Positions 6,841-13,028 are shown, counted from the first letter of the stretch. The stretch is DNA of 13,516 nt from Gudongella sp034004165 (GCA_034004165.1 JAVEXI010000045.1:1-13516), one strand, 5' to 3'. Numbers and translations are program-made. Notes: a model not told the origin generated them from the sequence alone.

Positions 6841-6870
6841 ATATTAAAAAGAAATATATGGTTATTTCAA
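6841..6870 (-). promoter_or_regulatory. Possible internal promoter for hsdS
   Basis: In the 176-nt gap between hsdM and hsdS the minus strand has TTGAAA (6865-6870, 5 of 6 to the -35 consensus), an 18-nt spacer and TAATAT (6841-6846, 4 of 6). AT-rich sequence gives many chance matches, so this is only a candidate. Confidence 0.3.
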
Positions 6871-6900
6871 AAAACGCAACAACCACTATTAATATAATTA

Positions 6901-6921
6901 TCTCAAATTAAATCTTTGAGA
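6901..6921 (-). terminator. Hairpin after hsdM, possible weak terminator or attenuator
   Basis: TCTCAAA (6901-6907) and TTTGAGA (6915-6921) form a perfect 7-bp stem with a 7-nt loop, 21 nt past the hsdM stop. No proper U-run follows on the minus strand, so it may reduce rather than stop transcription into hsdS, or protect the hsdM mRNA end. Confidence 0.4.
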
Positions 6922-6941
6922 GTTATATTAGTAACTATTTT

Positions 6942-8507
6942 TCACTGCACCTCGATATCCGCAATAATTTTGTCGATTTCTTCGCGCAATACCATCTGAC
7001 GGGCAACTATCTCCTCTATTTCTGCATTTAGTTTGACTATATCTATTATCTCTCTTGTATCTTCTTGTTCAATGTAAGTAGAAACGGAAAGATTGTAGTC
7101 CTGTTCTTCAATTTCGGAATTGGGAACAAGTCTCGAAAAATGTTCCTTATCTTCTCTCTCGGCATAGGTAGAAATAACTGAATCAATATTTTCGCGTGTC
7201 AGCTTGTTGCTGTTGGTAACCTTTACAAATTCTTTAGAGGCATCTATAAATAGCGTACTATTCTCCTTTTTGGATTTCTTGAGTACCATTATGCAGGTAG
7301 CTATGCTGGTGCCAAAGAACAAATTGTCAGGCAGTTGAATAACGCAGTCAATAAAGTTATTATCTATTAAATACTTTCGAATTTTCATTTCTGCTCCGCC
7401 TCGATACATTACTCCCGGAAAACAGACTATGGCAGCAGTTCCGTTAGTGGATAGCCATGAAAGTGAATGCATTATAAAGGCGAGGTCTGCCTTTGACTTC
7501 GGAGCCAGTACTCCGGCAGGAGAAAACCTCGGGTCGTTTATTATCAGTGGATTTGAGTCGCCGTCCCATTTGATTGAATATGGGGGATTAGAAACTATAG
7601 CCTCAAAGGGCTCATCGTCCCAGTGAATAGGGTCTGTAAGTGTATCTCCATGTCCTATGTCGAACTTGTCGTAGTCAATATCGTGGAGAAACATATTTAT
7701 TCTACATAGGTTATATGTAGTAAGATTTATCTCTTGACCAAAAAAGCCGAGCCGCACATTATCTCTACCGAGGATTTTTGCGAAATTTAAAAGTAAGGAA
7801 CCAGATCCGCAGGCAGGGTCGTACACCTTGTTGACCTCTGTTTTATCGACTAGGGTGATGCGGGTCAATAGCTCACTTACTTCCTGTGGAGTGTAGTATT
7901 CTCCGCCGCTTTTGCCTGCATTTGATGCGTACATTCCCATTAGAAACTCATAGGCGTCACCAAAGGCATCAATGGTGTTGTCTTGATAGTCGCCCAGCTT
8001 CATTTCGCCCACTCCATTGAGAAGCTTAACCAGCTTTTCATTTCTTTTGGATACGGTACTGCCCAGCTTGTTGCTGTTTACATCTATATCGTCAAATAAG
8101 CCCTTGAAATCATCCTCGCTCGGTGACCCTTGGGCAGATGCTTCTATATTTCGAAAGACTTTTTCAAGTGTTTCATTTAAATTGTCATCTGCTGAGGCTG
8201 TTTTTCTCACGTTTTCAAACAGCTCGCTCGGCATTATAAAAAAGCCCTTGGTCTGCACCATGTCTTCTCTGGCTTCTTCTGCTTCTTCATCCGAAAGCTT
8301 GGCATAGTCAAAGTCGGATGCTCCGGATTCATGTTCATGCTGGGTTATGTAGTTTGAAATATTTTCAGAGATATAACGATAAAAGAGAATGCCTAAGACA
8401 TATTGCTTGAAGTCCCAGCCGTCGACACTGCCTCTTAGGTCATTGGCAATGCTCCATATAGTTCGGTGTAGTTCTGCGCGTTCCTGTTCTTTCCTGTTAT
8501 CTGCCAT
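6942..8507 (-). CDS. hsdM: Type I DNA methyltransferase subunit M (N6-adenine)
   Basis: HsdM transfers methyl groups from SAM to adenine N6 and, with HsdS, forms the methylase core. The product from the ATG at 8507 has 521 residues, normal for the family. It shows an N-terminal helical bundle (TIWSIANDLRGSVDGWDFKQYVL, in parts), the conserved GGEYYTPQEVSELL (201-214), SAM-binding motif I DPACGSGSLL (230-239) and catalytic NPPY (307-310). I chose the start at 8507 because GGAGGTG lies just upstream and a -10 at 8536-8541 precedes it. The frame stays open to 8696, but that extension would run through the promoter and a terminator into the neighbouring gene. The C-terminal coiled helix (EEIVARQMVLREEIDKI) is typical for contact with HsdS. 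First gene of the operon. Confidence 0.96.
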   Translation of the reverse strand: MADNRKEQERAELHRTIWSIANDLRGSVDGWDFKQYVLGILFYRYISENISNYITQHEHESGASDFDYAKLSDEEAEEAREDMVQTKGFFIMPSELFENVRKTASADDNLNETLEKVFRNIEASAQGSPSEDDFKGLFDDIDVNSNKLGSTVSKRNEKLVKLLNGVGEMKLGDYQDNTIDAFGDAYEFLMGMYASNAGKSGGEYYTPQEVSELLTRITLVDKTEVNKVYDPACGSGSLLLNFAKILGRDNVRLGFFGQEINLTTYNLCRINMFLHDIDYDKFDIGHGDTLTDPIHWDDEPFEAIVSNPPYSIKWDGDSNPLIINDPRFSPAGVLAPKSKADLAFIMHSLSWLSTNGTAAIVCFPGVMYRGGAEMKIRKYLIDNNFIDCVIQLPDNLFFGTSIATCIMVLKKSKKENSTLFIDASKEFVKVTNSNKLTRENIDSVISTYAEREDKEHFSRLVPNSEIEEQDYNLSVSTYIEQEDTREIIDIVKLNAEIEEIVARQMVLREEIDKIIADIEVQ

Positions 8508-8535
8508 TGTCTGCACCTCCTGCAAATATATTTCC

Positions 8536-8564
8536 ATTATATCGTTAATAGGATAAAATAACAA
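8536..8564 (-). promoter_or_regulatory. Sigma-A promoter of the hsdM-hsdS-hsdR operon
   Basis: On the minus strand TTGTTA (8559-8564), a 17-nt spacer and a perfect TATAAT (8536-8541) stand about 29 nt before the hsdM ATG. Good spacing and -10; the -35 matches 4 of 6. Confidence 0.7.
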
Positions 8565-8591
8565 TTTGACAATGGGAATATTGCAATAAAA

Positions 8592-8613
8592 AAGAGACCC
8601 TTCGTGGTCTCTT
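8592..8613 (-). terminator. Terminator of the zinc-ribbon gene
   Basis: AAGAGACC (8592-8599) and GGTCTCTT (8606-8613) form an 8-bp stem with a 6-nt loop, followed by a U-run on the minus strand (complement of A8588-8593). It starts 4 nt past the stop codon at 8617 and separates this gene from the hsd promoter. Confidence 0.8.
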
Positions 8614-8616
8614 ATA

Positions 8617-9006
8617 TTATTTCTTAAATACGGTTTTAACAGCCGCTTTAATTGCCTTTGTTCCCAGTTTGGTAACCTTGCCCTGGCTGTCGTCAATCAT
8701 AGTATCAAATATACTCTTCACTATCGGGGTTGCGACAGTTACTATTACAGCGCCGGTTTTAACAGTACTACTTTTAAGTTTTTCTTTTCGACGGACTCTC
8801 TTTTGTTCCTTTTCAGCTTCGCATACATGACAGATTCGATGCTTTATGCCTTTGCTATCTATTACTCTGAGGCACTTTGTACAGACAAAATTCAGTTTTG
8901 TCCCACATTTCTGACAGTAATCAATATCAGAGTTTTGCAATACTTTCTTATTGTGCATTTCACAGTTTTCGTTGGGACATAGTTTTTTTCTGTGGTCGAT
9001 TACCAT
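8617..9006 (-). CDS. Double zinc-ribbon protein of unknown function
   Basis: The 129-residue basic protein has eight cysteines in four pairs: C10/C15, C31/C34, C42/C45 and C59/C62. The set suggests two zinc ribbons. They are followed by a strongly charged linker (about 63-79, rich in K, R and E) and a moderately hydrophobic segment (about 83-100, AVIVTVATPIVKSIF), then a lysine-rich tail. The hydrophobic part could be an amphipathic or membrane-touching helix. I do not recognise a named family. The ATG is supported by GGAGGT 6-7 nt upstream; its own promoter (9072-9100) and terminator (8592-8613) make it a single-gene unit. It stands between the restriction-modification operon and the tRNA/SRP RNA unit; a link with defence is only positional. 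Confidence 0.75.
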   Translation of the reverse strand: MVIDHRKKLCPNENCEMHNKKVLQNSDIDYCQKCGTKLNFVCTKCLRVIDSKGIKHRICHVCEAEKEQKRVRRKEKLKSSTVKTGAVIVTVATPIVKSIFDTMIDDSQGKVTKLGTKAIKAAVKTVFKK

Positions 9007-9071
9007 TTTTATACCTCCATGTGGGTATTATACTGCCAGTCGAATTTAGAAAACCAGTTGTAATTATTTCA

Positions 9072-9100
9072 ATTATATCTAAATAGCATCGTGTTTACAA
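9072..9100 (-). promoter_or_regulatory. Sigma-A promoter of the zinc-ribbon gene
   Basis: TTGTAA (9095-9100), a 17-nt spacer and perfect TATAAT (9072-9077) on the minus strand, giving a leader of about 60 nt. A second TATAAT-like site at about 9026-9031 lacks a -35. Confidence 0.6.
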
Positions 9101-9107
9101 TAAATTA

Positions 9108-9135
9108 AAAAAGAGACCCTGTGTGGTCTCTTTTT
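9108..9135 (-). terminator. Terminator of the tRNA-Ser/SRP RNA unit
   Basis: Arms AAAAAGAGACC (9108-9118) and GGTCTCTTTTT (9125-9135) give an 11-bp stem with a U-run on either strand. It lies 14 nt past the 3' end of the SRP RNA. Same stem as at 2510 and 8592. Confidence 0.85.
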
Positions 9136-9148
9136 GAGTTCATATGTA

Positions 9149-9416
9149 ACCGTGCACCCGGTTTTGTCAATTCCATTCCAAGCGTTACCCATGCAGTTAG
9201 CTCGAGCCAGGCTTACCTACGGCACACGAAAATATTCACTTATCGCTGCTTCCTTCCGGATCTGACGAGGTTCATGAGTTTCCGTTGCGTAGGACCCAAC
9301 TGTCAACACCACTTACATGAGGCAGACCTCACAATAAAAGAGTCGGGACCGGGGATTCAATCCTGCTACAGCGGGTTGCAGGTACAGGGCACCGCTACCT
9401 CCCCATCTAGCACGGT
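9149..9416 (-). ncRNA. ffs: Signal recognition particle RNA, large bacterial type
   Basis: The RNA is the scaffold of the signal recognition particle, binding Ffh and directing membrane proteins to the translocon. The minus strand carries the invariant helix 8 motif CCGGAAGGAAGCAGC (9245-9259), the Alu-domain opening GGGGAGGTAGCGGTGCCC, GTAAGTGGTGTTGAC, and the 3' segment GAGCTAACTGC. The ends ACCGTGC and GCACGGT pair perfectly (7 bp), which sets the boundaries to within a few bases. The length of about 268 nt and the Alu helices match the B. subtilis scRNA class, not the short 4.5S type. It is transcribed with the tRNA gene 2 nt upstream. Confidence 0.96.
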
Positions 9417-9418
9417 AA

Positions 9419-9510
9419 TGGCGGAGAGAGAGGGATTCGAACCCTCGAGGCGTTCAACACGCCTACACGATTTCCAGTCGTGCGCCTTCGACCAACTCAA
9501 CCATCTCTCC
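9419..9510 (-). tRNA. tRNA-Ser(GGA), CCA encoded
   Basis: The acceptor arms GGAGAGA and TCTCTCC pair fully, the discriminator is G, and CCA is encoded (9421-9419). The anticodon stem CACGA/TCGTG holds loop CTGGAAA, so the anticodon is GGA (9475-9473), reading UCC and UCU. A long variable arm (about GTAGGCGTGTTGAACGCCT) and the T-loop GGTTCGAATCC fit class II tRNA-Ser. Confidence 0.97.
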
Positions 9511-9529
9511 AAGTTTCTCACAGAATTAA

Positions 9530-9558
9530 ATTATAGACTAAAACCGTGAAGATGTCAA
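9530..9558 (-). promoter_or_regulatory. Perfect sigma-A promoter for tRNA-Ser and SRP RNA
   Basis: TTGACA (9553-9558), a 17-nt spacer and TATAAT (9530-9535), both consensus, on the minus strand about 20 nt before the tRNA. As expected for a highly expressed stable-RNA unit. Confidence 0.92.
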
Positions 9559-9609
9559 CGAAGAAACGGCATTTATATGCATATGTCGAAGGCAAATAAT
9601 AACCTTACG

Positions 9610-10122
9610 TCAGAATGCTGCCCTTGTATTTTTTAAGGCGACTTTCACTACTTTGAAGATAAATATAGTACCTATGATATTTAGAAGTGTAGCTGGAAGT
9701 ACTACTCCAACAACCAGAGCCTTCATAGGCACAGGAAGACCTGTGATAAAGGAAGCAGCGCTTAAAAAAGTCATTCCGCTTACAAAGGTGCCAACTGCTG
9801 CAGTTAGACCTACAATAAAAGAATTGACCTCAAATTTCCCAAGTGATTTCAAAAGGATGAACAAAACCATGCAGGTCACTGCTTTATCTATCATATTAGG
9901 TAGCTGTCCGCCAGGGAATGTCGTAGTTAGGGCAGACAGAAGCCCTGCCAATAGAGCAGTTATGATAAAATTGTCTCTTTCCCTATTAATAAACAGCGAT
10001 AAAAACATGAATATTAGTAGGAAGTCAAATTTCATACCTCCAAGAAACCCCGGTGTTATCTGGTGCATAATTAGTCCTATGGATAATAATAATGTTGTAA
10101 AAATATACTTTCTCAGTTTCAT
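9610..10122 (-). CDS. trpP: Tryptophan transporter TrpP
   Basis: TrpP is a small integral membrane protein proposed to import tryptophan in Firmicutes. The 170-residue product has about six hydrophobic segments (near 5-25, 34-46, 52-68, 78-92, 100-122, 134-156) and family-typical stretches such as GGMKFDFLLIFMF (28-40), TTTFPGGQLPN (67-76) and GLPVPMKALVVGVVLP (128-143). The length agrees with the family. AGAGGAG lies 8 nt before the ATG. An upstream T-box leader with a UGG specifier supports the tryptophan assignment independently of the protein. No strong terminator is seen after the stop at 9610, so some read-through into the tRNA-Ser unit is possible. Confidence 0.9.
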   Translation of the reverse strand: MKLRKYIFTTLLLSIGLIMHQITPGFLGGMKFDFLLIFMFLSLFINRERDNFIITALLAGLLSALTTTFPGGQLPNMIDKAVTCMVLFILLKSLGKFEVNSFIVGLTAAVGTFVSGMTFLSAASFITGLPVPMKALVVGVVLPATLLNIIGTIFIFKVVKVALKNTRAAF

Positions 10123-10216
10123 AAATACATCTCCTCTAAATTCAAATTTTTCTAATGCCCAGTCGATTTCTTCAGTTCACAACATCATTATCACCTCACT
10201 TATTTAAATTTGAATA

Positions 10217-10484
10217 CAAAAAAACCTCCGTCCTTAATAGGACGAAGGTTAGTATTCGCGGTGCCACCTAAATTATGCATAATGCATCTCTCTTATGGGA
10301 TACAAACATATCCTGTCCTCAGGTAACGGTAGGCTTCCGGCTCGGGGTACTTTCAAAGATTTCCACCGGCTTCTATAAAGTCCATTCATCAAAACTCCCT
10401 TTGTCATGGTTTCACCAGCCCAAGACTCTCTTTGAAAGAAAATTATTGACTACTCTTCTTTATCACAGAATTTAAGATATAATT
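10217..10484 (-). promoter_or_regulatory. tRNA-Trp T-box riboswitch upstream of trpP
   Basis: This leader senses uncharged tRNA-Trp and switches from termination to read-through. The T-box sequence AGGTGGCACCGCG is at 10269-10257 on the minus strand. Stem I features are present: an AGAGAG element, the apical GGTGAAACC, and the specifier region GAATGGACTTT, with TGG (10384-10382) as specifier codon for Trp. The start at about 10484 is inferred from the promoter. It controls trpP, whose ATG is 95 nt past the terminator. Confidence 0.93.
10218..10250 (-). terminator. T-box regulated intrinsic terminator
   Basis: AACCTTCGTCC (10250-10240) pairs with GGACGGAGGTT (10233-10223) as an 11-bp stem with one U-G pair and a 6-nt loop, then a run of U (10224-10218). 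Its 5' arm follows directly after the T-box sequence, as expected for mutually exclusive antiterminator and terminator. Confidence 0.92.
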
Positions 10485-10490
10485 TTCACA

Positions 10491-10519
10491 AGTATAACAT
10501 GCTAATCATTATATGTCTA
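10491..10519 (-). promoter_or_regulatory. Sigma-A promoter of the trpP T-box transcript
   Basis: TAGACA (10514-10519, 5 of 6), 17-nt spacer, TATACT (10491-10496, 5 of 6) on the minus strand, placing the transcript start near 10484, directly before stem I. Confidence 0.75.
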
Positions 10520-10632
10520 TAGCATTTTAATTTATTTATAAATAATAAAAATAGATATACATAATATGGCAATTAACTTCTGCGTTTGATATATACTGGA
10601 CACTTTAGTTGATGAAATCTACTTTTTTCCGT

Positions 10633-10645
10633 TTGCATAATGCAA
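10633..10645. repeat. 13-bp palindrome upstream of the selenoprotein gene
   Basis: TTGCAT-A-ATGCAA is a perfect inverted repeat 45 nt before the ATG. It overlaps CATAAT (10636-10641), a possible -10 with no clear -35. It could be an operator; nothing else in 10520-10673 looks functional to me. Confidence 0.35.
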
Positions 10646-10689
10646 TTTCGGGGTACAAAGTCACCAAATGCTTAAGGAGGGATACAATT

Positions 10690-10929
10690 ATGCCAAAGAG
10701 AATAGGGATCGAATATTGTACGTCTTGAGGCTACAGGGGCAGAGCGGTCGCTCTGGCAGATGCGGTGCTTTCGGAGCATAAGAACAAAATAGCGGAGCTA
10801 GCCATAATACCCGCTGGGAGTGGGGTATTTGAGATTAGTATGGATGACAAACTGATATTTTCAAAGATGGCGCTGGGAAGATTTCCAGATGATGGTGAAG
10901 CTGAAGAACTCATCAGAAATAATTTATAG
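10690..10929 (+). CDS. SelW/Rdx-family selenoprotein (UGA = selenocysteine, CxxU)
   Basis: Reading TGA at 10726-10728 as selenocysteine gives a 79-residue protein. It fits the Rdx family (SelW/SelT/SelH-like, thioredoxin fold): IGIEYC-T-S-U-GY at 5-15 with the redox motif C10-x-x-U13, ALADAVL (21-27), IAELAIIPAGSGVFEISMDD (34-53), KLIFSKMALGRFPD (54-67) and a final EELIRNN. Homology on both sides of the TGA, in one frame and ending in TAG, argues against a pseudogene. AAGGAGG (10674-10680) lies 9 nt before the ATG. A SECIS-like hairpin follows the UGA, and a terminator is at 10941. Family members are thought to be thiol/selenol redox proteins whose substrates are unclear. The genome should also carry selA, selB, selC and selD, none of which is in the window. 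Confidence 0.88.
10726..10757 (+). promoter_or_regulatory. Bacterial SECIS-like hairpin after the UGA codon
   Basis: Stem CAGAGC (10740-10745) with GCUCUG (10750-10755) encloses the loop GGUC (10746-10749); below it a G-G mismatch and G10738-C10757 continue. The loop begins 17 nt after the UGA. The E. coli fdhF element has the same GGUC loop about 18 nt after its UGA. There is no obvious bulged U, which varies among species. Confidence 0.8.
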
Positions 10930-10940
10930 CTGTAAAAATG

Positions 10941-10969
10941 GGAGCCTAAGAGCTCCTTTTCTTTCTTTT
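10941..10969 (+). terminator. Terminator after the selenoprotein gene
   Basis: GGAGC (10941-10945) and GCTCC (10952-10956) form a 5-bp stem with a 6-nt loop, then TTTTCTTTCTTTT. It lies 11 nt past the TAG and separates this gene from dnaX. Confidence 0.75.
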
Positions 10970-10996
10970 AGGATGTTATTTGGAAGCTTTATTTGA

Positions 10997-11002
10997 TATA
11001 AT
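10997..11002 (+). promoter_or_regulatory. Possible -10 box for dnaX
   Basis: A perfect TATAAT lies 30 nt before the dnaX ATG, but the -35 region at 17 nt spacing (TGTTAT) is poor. Confidence 0.4.
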
Positions 11003-11032
11003 AATGCATATTACTTAACGAGGATGATATTG

Positions 11033-12661
11033 ATGTATCAAGCAATATATAGAAAATTCAGGCCTAAGACCTTTGATGAGCTTCTTGGACAAATCCATGT
11101 GAGCACTATTTTAAAGAACCAGGTCATTAAAGGAAACATTGGGCACGCTTATCTTTTTTCCGGTACCAGAGGCACCGGGAAAACTTCTGCTGCAAAGATT
11201 TTTTCAAGAGCAGTAAACTGTCTGCATCCCATAGACGGAAATCCTTGCAACAAATGCGAAATATGTAAGGGGATTCTAGATGAAAGCATAATGGATGTAA
11301 TTGAGATGGACGCTGCCAGTAATCGAAAGATTGAAGACATAAGAGAACTTAGGGAAAAGGTAATCTATCCCCCTTCCCATGCGAAGTATAAAGTCTACAT
11401 AATTGATGAGGTTCATATGCTTACAAACGAAGCTTTTAATGCTCTGCTAAAGACCTTGGAAGAACCGCCAAAGCATCTTGTGTTCATCCTTGCAACCACA
11501 GAACCTGAGAAGCTTCCACCGACCATTTTGTCACGATGTCAGCGCTTTGATTTTAAAAGGTTGTCTGCCAGGGATATGAAAACCAGCATGAAGAATATTG
11601 CTGAAGAAATGGGAGTCGAAGTTGAAGAGCAGGTGTTCAACCTTATTACAGCAAACTCAGACGGTGCAATGAGAGACGCCCTGAGCCTTCTAGACCAGTG
11701 CATCGCATTTGATGACAAGAAAGTGACATATGAAGATGCTTTAAAAATTCTTGGCATTGCTAACAGAGATTTGATATATAAAATGTTCGAGCTCATTAGG
11801 GATGAGAAACTTGATGAGGTTTTGCAGTCTATTGATCACATCATTCAGGAAGGTAAGGATATTTCGGTGTTTCTAAAGGATTTGATTCACCACTACCGAA
11901 ATGTCATGATTGCAAAGACATCAAGAGACTTTGAATCTCTGATAGACTGGGGCGATGATATCATCTGTAAAACGCAGGCAGATACTGTTGAACTTCACTA
12001 TATTATGAGGGTTCTTCAGGTATTAACAGAGGCAGATGTAAACATGAAATGGTCACGTCAGCCAAGGACTATTTTGGAAATGACGGCAATCAGGCTTGTA
12101 AATATCAAACATGAAAAGGCTCTTGAAGACAGAATAGCTGCTTTAGAAAGCGGTACCGTAACTGTGAAAAAAAGTATTGCTAATGTTACTAAGGAAATAG
12201 AGAAAAAGGTTATACATGAGCCTGAACCAAAGAAAGCACCACCGGAGCCAGTTGCTGACAAAGCTCCCGTGAAAGAGGAAAATTTGATAAAGGCAGATGC
12301 AGGAGCTGTGAAGGATACATGGCAAGAATTTTTACAGGCAGTTAAAACCAAGAAGATGAGTATTTATGCTCTTGTTACAGAAGGCGAGGTTACTGAAGTT
12401 CTGGGGAACCGCATCACGCTGGCATATAAGGACGGTTACGAATTCCATAAAGATGCAGTGAGTAAGCCTGCAAACAAGGAGTTTCTAGAAAATCTTCTAA
12501 CTGAGTTCTATGGCAATCCTATGGAGCTCATGATTGTCATGATGACAGGAAAGGAAACTAGGAAAACTGAAATTCCAGAAAGAGAGCCTACTCTTTCAAA
12601 GGATGATGCAATAAAGGATGCTATAGATTTTTTTGGAGAGGATATTGTTAAATTAAAATAA
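11033..12661 (+). CDS. dnaX: DNA polymerase III clamp-loader subunit gamma/tau
   Basis: DnaX is the AAA+ ATPase motor of the clamp loader; its long form (tau) ties loader, polymerase and helicase together at the replication fork. From the ATG at 11033 the product is 542 residues. It shows the family start MYQAIYRKFRP, Walker A GTRGTGKT (44-51), the zinc module C63/C72/C75/C78, Walker B IIDEVH (123-128), sensor ATTEPEK (154-160) and SRC (167-169) with the arginine finger. A charged, proline-rich linker (about 395-425) leads to a C-terminal tau domain. I prefer 11033 over the in-frame ATG at 11024 because GAGG ends at 11023, too close to the latter. First gene of dnaX-ybaB-recR. An A7 tract at codons 379-381 could allow a shorter gamma form. 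Confidence 0.97.
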   Translation: MYQAIYRKFRPKTFDELLGQIHVSTILKNQVIKGNIGHAYLFSGTRGTGKTSAAKIFSRAVNCLHPIDGNPCNKCEICKGILDESIMDVIEMDAASNRKIEDIRELREKVIYPPSHAKYKVYIIDEVHMLTNEAFNALLKTLEEPPKHLVFILATTEPEKLPPTILSRCQRFDFKRLSARDMKTSMKNIAEEMGVEVEEQVFNLITANSDGAMRDALSLLDQCIAFDDKKVTYEDALKILGIANRDLIYKMFELIRDEKLDEVLQSIDHIIQEGKDISVFLKDLIHHYRNVMIAKTSRDFESLIDWGDDIICKTQADTVELHYIMRVLQVLTEADVNMKWSRQPRTILEMTAIRLVNIKHEKALEDRIAALESGTVTVKKSIANVTKEIEKKVIHEPEPKKAPPEPVADKAPVKEENLIKADAGAVKDTWQEFLQAVKTKKMSIYALVTEGEVTEVLGNRITLAYKDGYEFHKDAVSKPANKEFLENLLTEFYGNPMELMIVMMTGKETRKTEIPEREPTLSKDDAIKDAIDFFGEDIVKLK

Positions 12662-12676
12662 TGAGGAGGAAACAAA

Positions 12677-13015
12677 ATGGCGAGAGGCGGATACCCGGGA
12701 ATGGGTGGAAACATGAACAATATGATGAAACAAATGCAGAAGATGCAAAAAAAGATGGAAGAGACACAGGCTGAAATTGACGCAAAAGAACTTGAGGCAA
12801 CTTCTGGTGGAGGAGCTGTAAAGGTCATAGTCAATGGTAAGAGAGAGCTTGTGGATATTGAGATAGACGAATCAGTCGTTGACCCAGAAGACGTTGAAAT
12901 GCTTCAGGACTTAGTGCTTGCAGCTGTAAATGAAGGACTTCGAAAGGCAGAAGAATACGCATCAAATGAAATGAAAAAGCTTACGGGAGGCATGAACATC
13001 CCTGGCTTATTCTAA
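12677..13015 (+). CDS. ybaB: YbaB/EbfC-family nucleoid-associated protein
   Basis: This small dimeric DNA-binding protein of the YbaB/EbfC family is nearly always encoded between dnaX and recR. The 112-residue product has a glycine- and methionine-rich start, a helix MMKQMQKMQKKMEETQAEI (16-34), the conserved sheet segment GGGAVKVIVNGKRELVDIEID (44-64) and the VVDPEDVEMLQDLVLAAVNEG stretch (67-87). AGGAGG lies 8-9 nt before the ATG, and the gap to dnaX is 15 nt. The role in recombination or nucleoid structure is known only in outline. Confidence 0.96.
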   Translation: MARGGYPGMGGNMNNMMKQMQKMQKKMEETQAEIDAKELEATSGGGAVKVIVNGKRELVDIEIDESVVDPEDVEMLQDLVLAAVNEGLRKAEEYASNEMKKLTGGMNIPGLF

Positions 13016-13028
13016 GGGAGAAGATTAG

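Noticed and set aside
8536..8571. Plus-strand TTGACA at 8566-8571 as a promoter
   Set aside because: No -10 element stands at 16-18 nt downstream on the plus strand and no plus-strand gene follows.
8508..8696. N-terminal extension of hsdM to 8696
   Set aside because: It would cross the hsdM promoter, the zinc-ribbon terminator and the end of that gene. MADNRKEQ at 8507 has a proper ribosome site and matches normal HsdM starts.
9121..9549. Plus-strand reading frame of 142 codons over 9121-9549
   Set aside because: It lies entirely over the antisense of the SRP RNA and tRNA-Ser genes and has no ribosome site.
10123..10197. In-frame open stretch before trpP (TEEIDWALEKFEF...) after an MML-TGA
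   Set aside because: A TGA closes the frame upstream and there is no start codon before the trpP ATG. I see no SECIS-like hairpin, and the Trp codon within it is not needed since a T-box controls the gene.
10690..10929. Treating the 10690-10929 frame as a pseudogene with a nonsense mutation
   Set aside because: The TGA is at the catalytic Sec/Cys position, the rest of the frame is intact, and a GGUC-loop hairpin follows; recoding explains all three.
11024..11035. Upstream ATG at 11024 as the dnaX start
   Set aside because: The GAGG motif ends at 11023, leaving no spacer. The ATG at 11033 gives 9 nt spacing and the conserved MYQAIYRKFRP start.
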